IMG/VR virus record: IMGVR_UViG_3300025846_000019
Location: 1 to 49,077 of that record
Reading direction: 5' to 3' (one strand)
DNA: 49,077 nucleotides
Source: a virus
Shown: in pieces, positions 7,496-15,716 of the stretch
Layout: every line of letters starts with the position of its first letter
How positions within the stretch are numbered: the stretch's first letter is position 1
Made by a program: the position numbers and the translations under genes
Notes under the pieces: model-generated
Seen by the model: the letters and a program-made list of their open reading frames with translations, nothing else
Databases searched by the model: none
What the model was told of the DNA's origin: nothing

Positions 7496-8415
7496 TAGAC
7501 GAAGGCTCCGAAGTCCATGTCATTTACGACGGTGGAAAGAACACCGTTCGTACAGGCAAGTCCTGCGCCCGCGAGAGCAGAGACTGCTGTCTCCGCATAG
7601 TCAAACGGAGTGCCACCCGACATCAGGAACTTGTACTGAGCAGTTGCCGCTTTGAGTTTCAGACCAGCCGCTGCCATAGCAAGGGTTGTCCCATCCAGTT
7701 TGATACCAATTTCATTGCCCGTGAGAGCAAGACCAGCATTGGCAAGGATGTCAAGACGGAAGTCCGAGCCAGAGAGTTCCACACCGAGACTTGCCGTGTA
7801 AGTTCCACCACCACCGTTGAACTGTGCAAACGTGAGTGCATCCGTTCCGATGTTGACCGCGTTCTCGTTCGTCATAATCCAGCCCGTGTGATGCAGAGTA
7901 CCTTCCTCGACGAACATATACGCGCCAGTTGAGTATCCAGCACCCGTAGACATGTCCACTGCTCTGGTAGGCGCACCAGTCGCATTGACCGTGTAGATAC
8001 CGTTCTCAGAACCAGATGCCTGATTCTTGATGAGGATGCGGTCTCCCGTAGCCAGTGTGACGCCATCAACCACTGAACCGTTGGCAAATGAGGATGCCAG
8101 TGTTCCCGCTGCTATGGTTGCGACGACAACAGAACCCTTGACGTCCAGACCCATCCTTGCGGCATCAACATAGGCTTTCGTTGCCGCCATGTTGTCGGTT
8201 GTCGGCAGACCCTTCAGTGTCAGGTCTGCGTTAGCAAGGGTGATACCTGCAGCCACATCGCGCAGGACGCCGATACCGCCGACGAGGTCATTGCTCGCGC
8301 CGTTGCCCATGTAGAGCAACTTCGTGTCAGTCGTGAATCCAAGTTCACCGAGAGCCAGCGTCACGAGACTAGCGGCTGTCCCACGTTTGATTTTTAGAAT
8401 CGGCCCTGCTGCCAT
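7495..8415 (-). CDS. Tail fibre protein with MTD-like N-terminus
   Basis: A 306-residue protein, ATG at 8415 after AGGAGG. Residues 6-43 (LKIKRGTAASLVTLALGELG, YMGNGASND) match the MTD N-terminal pattern. Residues 65-80 read LKGLPTTDNMAATKAYVDAA, a motif of many fibres. A beta-rich middle (RILIKNQASGSENGIYTV) and a long beta/helical C-terminus follow. It is probably part of the distal tail or fibre. Confidence 0.75.
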   Translation of the reverse strand: MAAGPILKIKRGTAASLVTLALGELGFTTDTKLLYMGNGASNDLVGGIGVLRDVAAGITLANADLTLKGLPTTDNMAATKAYVDAARMGLDVKGSVVVATIAAGTLASSFANGSVVDGVTLATGDRILIKNQASGSENGIYTVNATGAPTRAVDMSTGAGYSTGAYMFVEEGTLHHTGWIMTNENAVNIGTDALTFAQFNGGGGTYTASLGVELSGSDFRLDILANAGLALTGNEIGIKLDGTTLAMAAAGLKLKAATAQYKFLMSGGTPFDYAETAVSALAGAGLACTNGVLSTVVNDMDFGAFV

Positions 8416-8424
8416 CTCATCCTC

Positions 8425-8751
8425 CTAAATGAATGAACCTAAGTCGAGTATTTCCCAATTACCGGCTGCCGCAGCTACGATAGACCAGTTTGCTTCTGTC
8501 GTCGGAACCACTCCAGTACAAGCGACTTCACAGAGATATGAGCCTCCGTTGTAAAGCACGACATCCAACACCGCATATGCCGTCTCTTCATTATAGTCCC
8601 CTCTCCACACGATACCCCTTCCCGCGTCACCCTTTGGTCCTGCCACTGAGAACGTGACGCTGGCAGGAGAGGAAACCAAGAAGTTCTGATAGTCGGTCAA
8701 TGAGGAGAGAATGACTGTTGGCATCAGAGACGTGAGGACAACGCGACTCAT
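8425..8751 (-). CDS. Small tail protein with carbohydrate-binding-like module
   Basis: 108 residues. The start at ATG 8751 overlaps the upstream TGA (ATGA); longer frames upstream run out of phase through the neighbour. Residues about 38-95 (GPKGDAGRGIVWRGDYNEET, then AYAVLDVVLYNGGSYLC and W87) resemble the small W-Y-W carbohydrate-binding or phage-tail repeat seen after GPKGD collagen-like turns. Probably a baseplate or fibre adaptor. Confidence 0.65.
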   Translation of the reverse strand: MSRVVLTSLMPTVILSSLTDYQNFLVSSPASVTFSVAGPKGDAGRGIVWRGDYNEETAYAVLDVVLYNGGSYLCEVACTGVVPTTEANWSIVAAAAGNWEILDLGSFI

Positions 8752-9065
8752 GACACCACCTGCACCGTTCCCCGACCGAGAGGTATTGTGTCCGTACCGA
8801 CCGAGAAGATGGAGAAGTAGTACAGTCCCTCCGTCAGTGCCGCTGTCTGTACCTTGGTCAACGCGAACAGACCGATGGTATGTCCTGCGGTTGGCGTCCC
8901 GAACGCAGCCCATAAGATGGTTGCGGTTGTATCGGGAGTGCCGCCGAGAGCAACCTTGGCATTGGTCGTACCGAGTCGGAAGGTCGTTGCCTCCGTATGA
9001 CTGTCATAGTCCACGTCAACCTGATACCGATAATCTGCACCCTTGGTGATTTTCTCTAGGCTCAT
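8748..9065 (-). CDS. Tail/baseplate protein, unknown
   Basis: 105 residues from ATG 9065, which overlaps the upstream stop (ATGA). The sequence is beta-rich (YRYQVDVDYDSHTEATTFRL) with no recognised motif. The run of ATGA overlaps from 10883 to 8425 suggests these proteins are made in fixed proportion as parts of one tail-tip structure. Confidence 0.65.
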   Translation of the reverse strand: MSLEKITKGADYRYQVDVDYDSHTEATTFRLGTTNAKVALGGTPDTTATILWAAFGTPTAGHTIGLFALTKVQTAALTEGLYYFSIFSVGTDTIPLGRGTVQVVS

Positions 9066-9361
9066 ACGTCCTCCTGTTCTATCCCTTCGCCCTTTGCTTC
9101 CCAGTTGTACCAATCGCAGTTCGTCAGCAAGACCGTGGCTCCCGTGTAGTATCCTCCAACGTCCTGCGTCAGTGAAACGAGGTTGACCGTGGCAGAACCG
9201 GTCGCAGCACAACCCGTCAGGAGCAGCCCGGGCTCAGACCTGAACTTGAACTCCCAGTCGATAGTCACCCCTGTCCAATGAACGCCATAACGGACTACAG
9301 ACGGGTTGCTTTGTGATGCCGTCTGGACTTTCGTTTCTACTGCGCCACTGAGTCGGCTCAT
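9062..9361 (-). CDS. Tail/baseplate protein, unknown
   Basis: 99 residues from ATG 9361, coupled to the upstream stop by ATGA. Mixed beta sequence (VVRYGVHWTGVTIDWEFKFR) and an acidic C-terminus (KGEGIEQEDV). No family recognised; the position between hub-like and fibre genes indicates a tail-tip component. Confidence 0.65.
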   Translation of the reverse strand: MSRLSGAVETKVQTASQSNPSVVRYGVHWTGVTIDWEFKFRSEPGLLLTGCAATGSATVNLVSLTQDVGGYYTGATVLLTNCDWYNWEAKGEGIEQEDV

Positions 9362-10434
9362 ACCGGCATACACTCCAGAGACATTTGTCCGCTCGTTCCG
9401 CCTGCTAGACTGACATTGAAGCCCGTGACCCGCCATGTCCCACCGTTGCCGTTCTTGTCGACCCAGTAGATGTCTTTCCAGAGGGGACTCTGAAGGATGG
9501 TTGTGGATGTGATGACGAGGGTCTGTGCCGCACGTCGGTCAGTTCTCAGCATCGCCAGAGCCACATCCTTCAACTTCAAGTTCGTGACTCGATAGACCGT
9601 GGCGAACAAGGGATTGAACCGCTTGGAGATGTTGTATCCGCTGGCAACATATTCCCGATAGGCAGTCAGGGACTGTCCGACCATAGACGCACCGACTGCC
9701 GCGCCCTTGCCTGTCTCATTGGATGCCACCACGACGTCAGAGTGGATGCCGCCGTAGTCAATGGTGAACTGCGCGCCGAGCAGATTGAAGTCCGTGGACG
9801 CTATCTCGACCAAGCCTCGTGCGGGGGTCGACAACGGAGCAAGGATAGTCAAGTTGTTCTGGTCGGCAGGGTCAGCATAGACGACATATCCGTACCAGCT
9901 CAGGATGCGATTCACTTCGGCAAGGTAGGAACTGTTAGAGACGGTATACGTCTCCCGTTCTGCTGTCGTGTCCCCTGAACCCATGTCATCCATCGTGTCT
10001 TGCGGGTCGATAAGTTTGTTGACCCCGATGAGTGAGACTAGTTCTGCTCCGTCCGCGAGTGCCTGAAGCAAGTCCCCCACGGTGGTCATCCCCTCGAAGA
10101 CCTTCTGTGTGAGCAATACTTCCCACATACACGTCTTGTCGACCAATTGGTATGACCGCTCCTGCAAGTGAGAACTGTTTTCCTTGTCCATCATGTACCA
10201 GAAACTACCGCCGGCACAGTACAGTTTCCACTCCCCGCCAGCAGCAAGACCAGACATGTATCCGCTGAATGGGTCTGCGACCTCGATACCATTGATATTC
10301 GCACTCCCGCGTGAGAAGATGCTGCCCGACCATGAAGCCTGTATCGGATGGAAACGCGGCGTATGTCCGCCCGTGATGTTCCCGTAGGTCGGGACTGCTA
10401 TGTCAAGTCGTGGGGACGCACAGATGATGCTCAT
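9358..10434 (-). CDS. Baseplate hub-like tail protein
   Basis: A 358-residue protein, ATG 10434 overlapping the upstream TGA. It opens with beta strands (SWSGSIFSRGSANINGIEVA), has a helical section around 105-135 (VGDLLQALADGAELVSLIGV) and alternates strands to the C-terminus. Size, order after the tape measure, and segments such as YLAEVNRILSWYGYVVYADP fit the gpD/XkdQ-like hub group. I infer a hub that joins tail tube to fibres; sequence similarity is weak. Confidence 0.55.
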   Translation of the reverse strand: MSIICASPRLDIAVPTYGNITGGHTPRFHPIQASWSGSIFSRGSANINGIEVADPFSGYMSGLAAGGEWKLYCAGGSFWYMMDKENSSHLQERSYQLVDKTCMWEVLLTQKVFEGMTTVGDLLQALADGAELVSLIGVNKLIDPQDTMDDMGSGDTTAERETYTVSNSSYLAEVNRILSWYGYVVYADPADQNNLTILAPLSTPARGLVEIASTDFNLLGAQFTIDYGGIHSDVVVASNETGKGAAVGASMVGQSLTAYREYVASGYNISKRFNPLFATVYRVTNLKLKDVALAMLRTDRRAAQTLVITSTTILQSPLWKDIYWVDKNGNGGTWRVTGFNVSLAGGTSGQMSLECMPV

Positions 10435-10883
10435 TCTACCATCAGGGGATGCTCTCCCCCGCCACCGCCGAGACCGCCGACATCCTCGACACTCTTGATG
10501 AGGCCGGATGACTTCACGAACTCGAGATGATACCGCCAGACCTGCTTCAAGGGAATCTCTCTGTCCCCCTCAAACAATGACTCAGTACAAGACATGCCTA
10601 TCACAAGATAGTCAGGGTCTGCCACGATGGTCGCGCAGCCGAGACTTGCCATGAGTCCTTGATTGAGTTCTTCCCGTGCCTCTGCCGTATAGACCTGATA
10701 GTCAATCCAGCGAGTCCAATAGGGAACACCCGGCACGAAGACGGGACTGTTGATGCCGTCCTGTACGGAGTTGACAGGATGAAAGACGTCATGGGAATCG
10801 CCCGTTATCCGCCACTTGGCAGTATCCTTGTCCGCTTCCGGCGGGTCGTTCTCAATCACATATGGTACGGTCTGGTCTGCCAT
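10431..10883 (-). CDS. Distal tail protein candidate
   Basis: 150 residues, ATG 10883 eight bases after GGGGG and just after the tape measure stop. Beta-rich with a glycine-rich tail (VGGLGGGGGEHPLMVE). In siphoviruses the gene after the tape measure usually encodes the distal tail protein or an adaptor, so this is the best guess; no motif confirms it. Confidence 0.55.
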   Translation of the reverse strand: MADQTVPYVIENDPPEADKDTAKWRITGDSHDVFHPVNSVQDGINSPVFVPGVPYWTRWIDYQVYTAEAREELNQGLMASLGCATIVADPDYLVIGMSCTESLFEGDREIPLKQVWRYHLEFVKSSGLIKSVEDVGGLGGGGGEHPLMVE

Positions 10884-10884
10884 G

Positions 10885-12927
10885 TCATCCCCCTGCGAAA
10901 GACCAACTCTTGTTGTTCATCATCTGCGTGATAACGGCTCTGCCAATCTTCTCGATGTTCTCATGAGACAGGGCAGAATTCGTATCAACCTTGATGGTCT
11001 TGCCATCTATCTTGACGTCGACCAACAGCGTCTGTTTCTTCTCCTTGCCACCTTGCAGAGATGCGATGAACCCCATGAGCGGAGATACGTTCGTCCCCTC
11101 GACGGAGACAGGAGCAAACTCCTTGGTCGAGACCTTCTTCTTGGCTGCCTCGATGTTGTACAGTTCATTCCCCTGCGCCTTGGTCATGCTTCCTGCCGCC
11201 ACCATGTCATCCATGCGCTTACGGGTATTATACAGGTCAGTCTCCTCGGACGTGTGGGTCGCAGCATACAGTTCATCCTTGTATCCCTGTTTGGCCTCCT
11301 TGATGAGCAAAGCCTTCTGTCCTGTCTCCCACTTGTCTACCAATGACCTGTCGATACCTTGGATGGTTCTTAGTTTCTCAGCCTCCAACGTCAGGACTTG
11401 CAGAGAGTTTGCCAAGCCCGTGTTCGCTAACTTGAATATCTTGGCAGTAAGGTCTTCGTTCGCAGCCTTTGCCTCGTCGGAGAGAGCGGTTGGCTGCTTG
11501 ATATTTGTTCCTTCTCCTCCAAGATGGATGCCAACGTCTCCGCCATATCCCTGAGTGATGGTCGTAGGAACTGGCAGCCGGTCTGGATTGGAGTAATAAT
11601 TGGAAGTCTTGCCCTGTACACTAGAAGGAATCCCGCTCGGAAAGAATGTGTCTGCTGCACTGACCGCGTTCCTATTTGCCCTGTCCCCATAAGCAAGGGC
11701 GGCTATGGCGGCTATAGGCAAAACAACGGCAGCGGCTGTTCCCAGAGAAACAATCCCTAAACTGGCAAGGAGTCTTACAAGCCAAGCGACTGCTGGAGAT
11801 GCTTGAAGAGTCTGGATGGCTAACAGGAACTTTGCAAGGTTGGCAACCATCCCCGTGATGTATGAGGTCGCAAGCAGGATGCCCGCAGCCCATTCTGCAG
11901 TCTTGATAGCAGACTTCTTCTCCTCGGGGGTCAACTTTGCAAACTCATCGACTAACTTCTGTGCCCAAGTAACCAACTTCTGCGCTTCAGGAATCAACTG
12001 GTCTCCGAAAGATGAAGCAAGTTCTTTGGACGTTCCCTTGAGAATATCCAACTGACCAGAGAGTCGTTTGCCGGCAGCCTCGGCCTGTCCAGATGATGCT
12101 GAGAGAGCATTCAGGATTGCCTGAAAGGAGATTGTCCCGTCCGCGGATGCCTTGATATGGATGCCGTATCGGGCAAGCATCGTGGTTGACCCAGCAAGGG
12201 CATTGGTCATCAACTTGAAGGATGTGGATAGTGGGATATGGAGCGGTCCTTCCTGCAAGTCGGCAAGGTGCGGGAGCAGGGCAGTTATCTGGTCATTCGT
12301 CAGCCCGTATGCCTTGCCCATGCTCATCGCTTCAATCGTGGCGGTCTTGTCCATGCCAGACAAGCGGAGAAGGGCTTCTGCCTGTCCCTCAAAATTATCC
12401 TGTGCGACCTGAGACCAACTCCCAGTCGCCTTCATCGCCTGACCAAGTCTTGAAAGAGCATCCTCGTCCGATGACGCTGCGGTGACGAGACCCACCAAGC
12501 CTGTAACGATTGCTGCGCCAGCGATACCAGTAGCCTTGCTGATGCCGCCGAAGGTCGTCTTGATGGCAGTCAGAGAGTCTACATATGTCTTGCTCGCAGC
12601 ATCTGCCTGTTTGATAGCATCGAGTACGGTGATATATGCCGCGTTCCCTATCTTGCCGGTATCCGCGAACTCCTGCCGCATCGACTTTGTCCAGCCCGCA
12701 AGGTTGGACATGGCGACTTGATTGTCCTTGAACGCCTTGCCGAAGCCGAAGATGTCTGCAATCTTCCCGCCGCCCCGTGAATCGACGGATGCGCTCAGGG
12801 CTGCTTCTAATTTGCCGTGAAGGTCATCCCCCTTGCCCTCGGCATAGGTGACAAGGGAGTCCATCTGTGCCTTGGCATCGTCGATATTGAGGGAGACTAC
12901 TCCCCTGACTTCTGCTTCATCGGCCAT
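10885..12927 (-). CDS. Tape measure protein
   Basis: 680 residues from ATG 12927 (AGAGG upstream; an in-frame TTG six codons earlier is less likely). Long helical sequence with a hydrophobic, membrane-like stretch at about 345-420 (WLVRLLASLGIVSLGTAAAV, VLPIAAIAALAYG) and Ala/Ser/Lys-rich ends. It is the longest tail gene and follows the G/GT chaperones, as expected. It sets tail length: at about 1.5 angstrom per residue, roughly 100 nm. Its start lies inside the GT frame, which overlaps it by 11 bases. Confidence 0.85.
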   Translation of the reverse strand: MADEAEVRGVVSLNIDDAKAQMDSLVTYAEGKGDDLHGKLEAALSASVDSRGGGKIADIFGFGKAFKDNQVAMSNLAGWTKSMRQEFADTGKIGNAAYITVLDAIKQADAASKTYVDSLTAIKTTFGGISKATGIAGAAIVTGLVGLVTAASSDEDALSRLGQAMKATGSWSQVAQDNFEGQAEALLRLSGMDKTATIEAMSMGKAYGLTNDQITALLPHLADLQEGPLHIPLSTSFKLMTNALAGSTTMLARYGIHIKASADGTISFQAILNALSASSGQAEAAGKRLSGQLDILKGTSKELASSFGDQLIPEAQKLVTWAQKLVDEFAKLTPEEKKSAIKTAEWAAGILLATSYITGMVANLAKFLLAIQTLQASPAVAWLVRLLASLGIVSLGTAAAVVLPIAAIAALAYGDRANRNAVSAADTFFPSGIPSSVQGKTSNYYSNPDRLPVPTTITQGYGGDVGIHLGGEGTNIKQPTALSDEAKAANEDLTAKIFKLANTGLANSLQVLTLEAEKLRTIQGIDRSLVDKWETGQKALLIKEAKQGYKDELYAATHTSEETDLYNTRKRMDDMVAAGSMTKAQGNELYNIEAAKKKVSTKEFAPVSVEGTNVSPLMGFIASLQGGKEKKQTLLVDVKIDGKTIKVDTNSALSHENIEKIGRAVITQMMNNKSWSFAGG

Positions 12928-13341
12928 GTCGCCTCTGGAAGTCAATCGAGACTTCCTTCTTGTTGATATGCTTCCCCGCCAGCCGACTCAGGATGGCGTA
13001 GATGAGTTGCAAGGGTGCTTGGTCTACTTCGGTCTTCGTCCAGCCGAGTTCCTTCAGGGAGACGTAGAGGGAGGCGCGTCCACCCCAGTATTCGGTTTCT
13101 CCTCTGTTCCAACTGTCGGGAGACTCAGACCGAAAAAATCACGAATCACGGCTGCAAGTTCATCACCATCGGGCTTCTCCTTCGGGTCGATAGGCGGCTT
13201 CTTCGCGTCAGCCCGAAACTCGTTCAGCATTGCCCGATGACACTGGGGGCTGGCGTTTATCAGCTCCAAGACCCCCTGTGACCCGATGTTGACGTGGCAG
13301 ACAGAGTAGATGCGGTCAAGGACTTCCCAAGACCATAGCAT
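12917..13341 (-). CDS. Tail assembly chaperone G-T fusion by -1 frameshift
   Basis: Slippage at 13138-13132 joins G residues 1-70 to a -1 frame that reads RSESPDSWNRGETEYWGGRA, then SLYVSLKELGWTKTEVDQAP, then helical sequence to TGA at 12919-12917, for 141 residues. The phrase ASLYVSLKELGW is typical of the second chaperone domain. The T part has no start of its own with a ribosome site. The end overlaps the tape measure start by 11 bases. Confidence 0.8.
13054..13341 (-). CDS. Tail assembly chaperone (G-type)
   Basis: 95 residues. ATG 13341 follows directly on the upstream TAG. Helical N-terminal half, charged linker, and an ending GVDAPPSTSP before TGA. At codons 69-70 the frame reads T TTT TTC, a textbook -1 slippery site, and the -1 frame stays open for another 71 codons. 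In lambda-like tails such G proteins coat the tape measure with the frameshifted GT product. The ratio of G to GT is set by slippage. Confidence 0.85.
   Translation of the reverse strand: MLWSWEVLDRIYSVCHVNIGSQGVLELINASPQCHRAMLNEFRADAKKPPIDPKEKPDGDELAAVIRDFFGLSLPTVGTEEKPNTGVDAPPSTSP
13132..13138 (-). other. -1 ribosomal frameshift slippery site T_TTT_TTC
   Basis: On the minus strand the heptamer is TTTTTTC, in the 0 frame of the G gene as T TTT TTC. It meets the X XXY YYZ rule and is the only such site before the G stop. The open -1 frame downstream encodes a plausible chaperone domain, which supports real use. Confidence 0.85.
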
Positions 13342-13722
13342 CTACGCGCCCACCGCATTGAGTCTGATGGTTGCGTTGCAATTCCACGCGCCCCTGTTTC
13401 CCGTGAAGCCACAATCCTCGACCGTGCCGGAAGCGAAGTCTTTGCCGAGACTGGGGTCAGAATCATCAAACGCGGCAAAGGTCGCAACCTGTCCGCGCAT
13501 GACCGTGGGACGCTCGACGGTATTCACTTCACCGGAGACTGAGACCATGTCCCCCACTTCGGAGAACCGCGTCCCGATAACCGTTTGTCCGACGTTGTTG
13601 CCTCGGAGTTGGAACTTCGTGCCTTCGCCCTTGATGTCGAAGTTCTCGACGACGACGAAGGAGATGGTGCCGATGGTGCAGAGAGTCCCCGCACCAAGTC
13701 CAAAAAGGAAAGGAGTATCCAT
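13342..13722 (-). CDS. Major tail tube protein candidate
   Basis: 126 residues, ATG 13722 after AGGAGG. All-beta sequence with many Gly, Thr and Val (TISFVVVENFDIKGEGTKFQ) and a small size typical of tube subunits. Its place directly before the G/GT chaperones and after the terminator is where siphoviruses put the tube gene. The adjacent 13732-14097 protein is the rival candidate. Confidence 0.5.
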   Translation of the reverse strand: MDTPFLFGLGAGTLCTIGTISFVVVENFDIKGEGTKFQLRGNNVGQTVIGTRFSEVGDMVSVSGEVNTVERPTVMRGQVATFAAFDDSDPSLGKDFASGTVEDCGFTGNRGAWNCNATIRLNAVGA

Positions 13723-13731
13723 AACAGCCTC

Positions 13732-14097
13732 CTACGCGGTCGGAGAGAACGTTGAGTCGACGAACGCCATCTTGACGTCCGTGATTGAGGAACACGTGAC
13801 AGTGGTATTCTTCGTGGTCGGGTCAGCAAAGACGGCAGCCGCGAGAACGGTGCTTATCCATGACTCTGCGGCAGGAACTGCCTTCTCGACGTCATGGTAG
13901 TATCCCCGATTGCAAGCCACGGGGCAGTCGATGGTCACGGTCACAGGAGATGCGCTGTCGTTCCTGACGAGACACTGAACATGCCCTGTCAGGTTCTCAA
14001 AGGTGTCTCCGTCCGTGGCGGTCGGTGTGAACCAAGTGATAGCATGTCCGAGGACGATGCTTCTTGCGTCATCGGGAACGTGCAATGTTGCGGCCAT
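13732..14097 (-). CDS. Tail or head structural protein, unknown
   Basis: 121 residues from ATG 14097 after AGGAGG. Beta-rich, with FENLTGHVQCLVRNDSASPV and Ala/Thr-rich strands and three cysteines. It lies between the tail terminator and the tube candidate, so it could be a tube subunit, tube decoration or adaptor. No family recognised. Confidence 0.5.
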   Translation of the reverse strand: MAATLHVPDDARSIVLGHAITWFTPTATDGDTFENLTGHVQCLVRNDSASPVTVTIDCPVACNRGYYHDVEKAVPAAESWISTVLAAAVFADPTTKNTTVTCSSITDVKMAFVDSTFSPTA

Positions 14098-14107
14098 AGC
14101 GAACCTC

Positions 14108-14443
14108 CTAGTTCAAGGTGAACACATAGGTACGATGAGCCAAGCCCTTCGTACCATCGTTGAGCGTAATCATCGAGTCAAACAAGTCAGCCCAGTTGGT
14201 TCCCGTGGCCGACCGGCGGTGCAGTTCCTTTATCCGAGCATTGAGCAAGTCCGAGTACCAGAGGTAGTCCTTCAGGGAACACCAGAGGTCAAGGTTGATG
14301 GTCTGTTGCCGGCGATTATCCGGCCCTGACTCTGAGACCCGATAGGTGATGCAGGGGATGTTGTCGAACAACGGGGTCATCGGGAACATGTAGAACACGG
14401 GCAGGATGGTCTCGAACCAACTGACGATTTCATCGTGCATCAT
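14108..14443 (-). CDS. Tail terminator candidate
   Basis: 111 residues, start ATG 14443 or the next codon. The pattern of an N-terminal helix (EIVSWFETILPVF), a central strand pair (QTINLDLWCSLKDYLWYSDL) and a Thr-rich strand end fits gpU-like terminators that cap the tube at the head-facing end. It sits between the gp10-like gene and the tube candidates. Confidence 0.6.
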   Translation of the reverse strand: MMHDEIVSWFETILPVFYMFPMTPLFDNIPCITYRVSESGPDNRRQQTINLDLWCSLKDYLWYSDLLNARIKELHRRSATGTNWADLFDSMITLNDGTKGLAHRTYVFTLN

Positions 14444-14444
14444 G

Positions 14445-14912
14445 TCAGCCCTCCAATGCCCACTTCATCATGTCCAAGACCAGTTCACGGTTCGCATCGA
14501 ACGCGTTCTTTATCCAAGGGTCGGGGTGCTGTCCCTTGTGATGGGTGTGTCTCGTGAAGACCGTTCCCCCATTCTGTGTCTTGGCATTCCCGTTAAAGAC
14601 CTGCAAGCCGTAGACATCCCATTCTGAACGAGCATCGGGGGTATGGTAGATACCTGTGCCGAAGTGGACGAACGCGGCATATGGCGCACCCACTGTGACC
14701 GCGCCCTCAATACCGTTGGCTGTGCGAAGTGCGGGGATGCCAACCGTCGTGATGTCAAGATTCCCTGACCGACTGATGAATCTGTGGGTTCCCCTTGCAT
14801 ACAGGACGAGCAGTTCCGTTGCCTTGTTGATGGCAAGGGTTTCTCTGGCCTCAATCTGCGAGGTTATCTTCTGCAATCCGCTGGCGTCAAACGAGATGCT
14901 AAGTGAGGGCAA
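14445..14912 (-). CDS. HK97 gp10-like tail component
   Basis: 155 residues from a TTG at 14912 inside the end of the previous gene (GAGG nine bases upstream). The segment GAPYAAFVHFGTGIYHTPDA is the signature of HK97 gp10-like connectors, and the preceding helices (ETLAINKATELLVLYARGTH) agree. It acts at the head-tail join or as a tail completion factor. The start is uncertain because no ATG lies near. Confidence 0.7.
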   Translation of the reverse strand: MPSLSISFDASGLQKITSQIEARETLAINKATELLVLYARGTHRFISRSGNLDITTVGIPALRTANGIEGAVTVGAPYAAFVHFGTGIYHTPDARSEWDVYGLQVFNGNAKTQNGGTVFTRHTHHKGQHPDPWIKNAFDANRELVLDMMKWALEG

Positions 14913-15216
14913 GGAGAGCGACCTCAGTAAAGTCGTCGAGAGGGATGATGCTCTGGACAAGATACTTCTTCCCGTCGGCATCATCTATCCGGTCTCCCAC
15001 GTTCAGGACATCGGCGGTGTAGAGCGTATGCGTGTGTTCTTCCAGAACCCCTGCCTCGAGCGCACGGACAGACCGTGAGACGGGCATGAGGACTCCGGCA
15101 ATGGGAAGGGATTGCGGCGAGAACGTGGCAATTTGCATACCAGCCTGTGACGTGACGGTCGGTATCTGCCGTGTGTAGTTTCGCTTCTTACTCGCGAAGG
15201 CGTCAAGTAGACTCAT
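14899..15216 (-). CDS. Head-tail connector / head closure protein
   Basis: 105 residues. Its start overlaps the previous gene by 14 bases. Beta-rich with a turn LYTADVLNVGDRIDDADGKK then YLVQSIIPLDDFTEVALLAL, the usual pattern of small head-closure (head-tail joining) proteins. Follows the adaptor and precedes gp10, the standard order. It would close the portal channel after packaging. Confidence 0.65.
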   Translation of the reverse strand: MSLLDAFASKKRNYTRQIPTVTSQAGMQIATFSPQSLPIAGVLMPVSRSVRALEAGVLEEHTHTLYTADVLNVGDRIDDADGKKYLVQSIIPLDDFTEVALLALT

Positions 15217-15547
15217 AATACGTCCCCATGTTGATGACCGCGACCTGTCCTTCTTTCAGTCTTCGGATTGCGTTCTCGATAGCCTCATAGGTAACGGACA
15301 CCCCGCCCATCGACTTGCCTGATGGAGCAACAGGAGCGACCATCTCCAAAAGTTTGATTGCGGCAGACGTCGTATCATACACGACCGTATCAGTGGCAAT
15401 TTCGTATTCATCCTTGACCGACTCCGTGCGGGAATACTTCACGGTGAGGTCTTGCACATCTTCATCGGTCACGATGGTCACAAACTCCGGCTGGAGCGCA
15501 TATCGTGCTTTCCGTCGAACTTCTATGATTGCTTCCGTGAGAGTCAT
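15203..15547 (-). CDS. Head-tail adaptor
   Basis: 114 residues from ATG 15547, better spaced from GAGGGGG than the ATG at 15553. All-helical pattern with an early Arg-rich helix (LTEAIIEVRRKARYALQPEF) and a later helix (AIENAIRRLKEGQVAVINM). Size and position fit the gp6/gp15-like adaptor that binds the portal ring. Confidence 0.6.
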   Translation of the reverse strand: MTLTEAIIEVRRKARYALQPEFVTIVTDEDVQDLTVKYSRTESVKDEYEIATDTVVYDTTSAAIKLLEMVAPVAPSGKSMGGVSVTYEAIENAIRRLKEGQVAVINMGTYYEST

Positions 15548-15553
15548 CGCCAT

Positions 15554-15716
15554 CCCCCTCTAGCATGGTCTCAGGGAGGCTTTGGGGCGGGTGGGTGTCC
15601 CTATGGACAGAAGTCCCCCTTGACCCCTACAGCGACCCCCTATCAAAGCCACAGCATGTATCAGGCGGGGGCGGGGTAGAGGGGTATCCTCACACCCACA
15701 ACCCCCGCATAGGTCG
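15554..15716 (-). promoter_or_regulatory. 163-bp G-rich gap with strong hairpin
   Basis: The only real gap in an otherwise tightly packed head-tail operon. On the minus strand GCGGGGG (15708-15702) pairs with CCCCCGC (15671-15665), with a nested GGGT/ACCC. No T-run follows, so it is not a clear terminator. The plus strand has a G-quadruplex pattern at 15574-15595. The stretch 15592-15640 is a copy of an element also found near 35816 and 45181. It may set the level of capsid versus connector expression. Confidence 0.55.

Noticed and set aside
6749-8415. Diversity-generating retroelement around the MTD-like proteins
   Set aside because: No reverse transcriptase and no template/variable repeat pair are visible; the MTD-like N-terminal fold is common in fibres without such elements.
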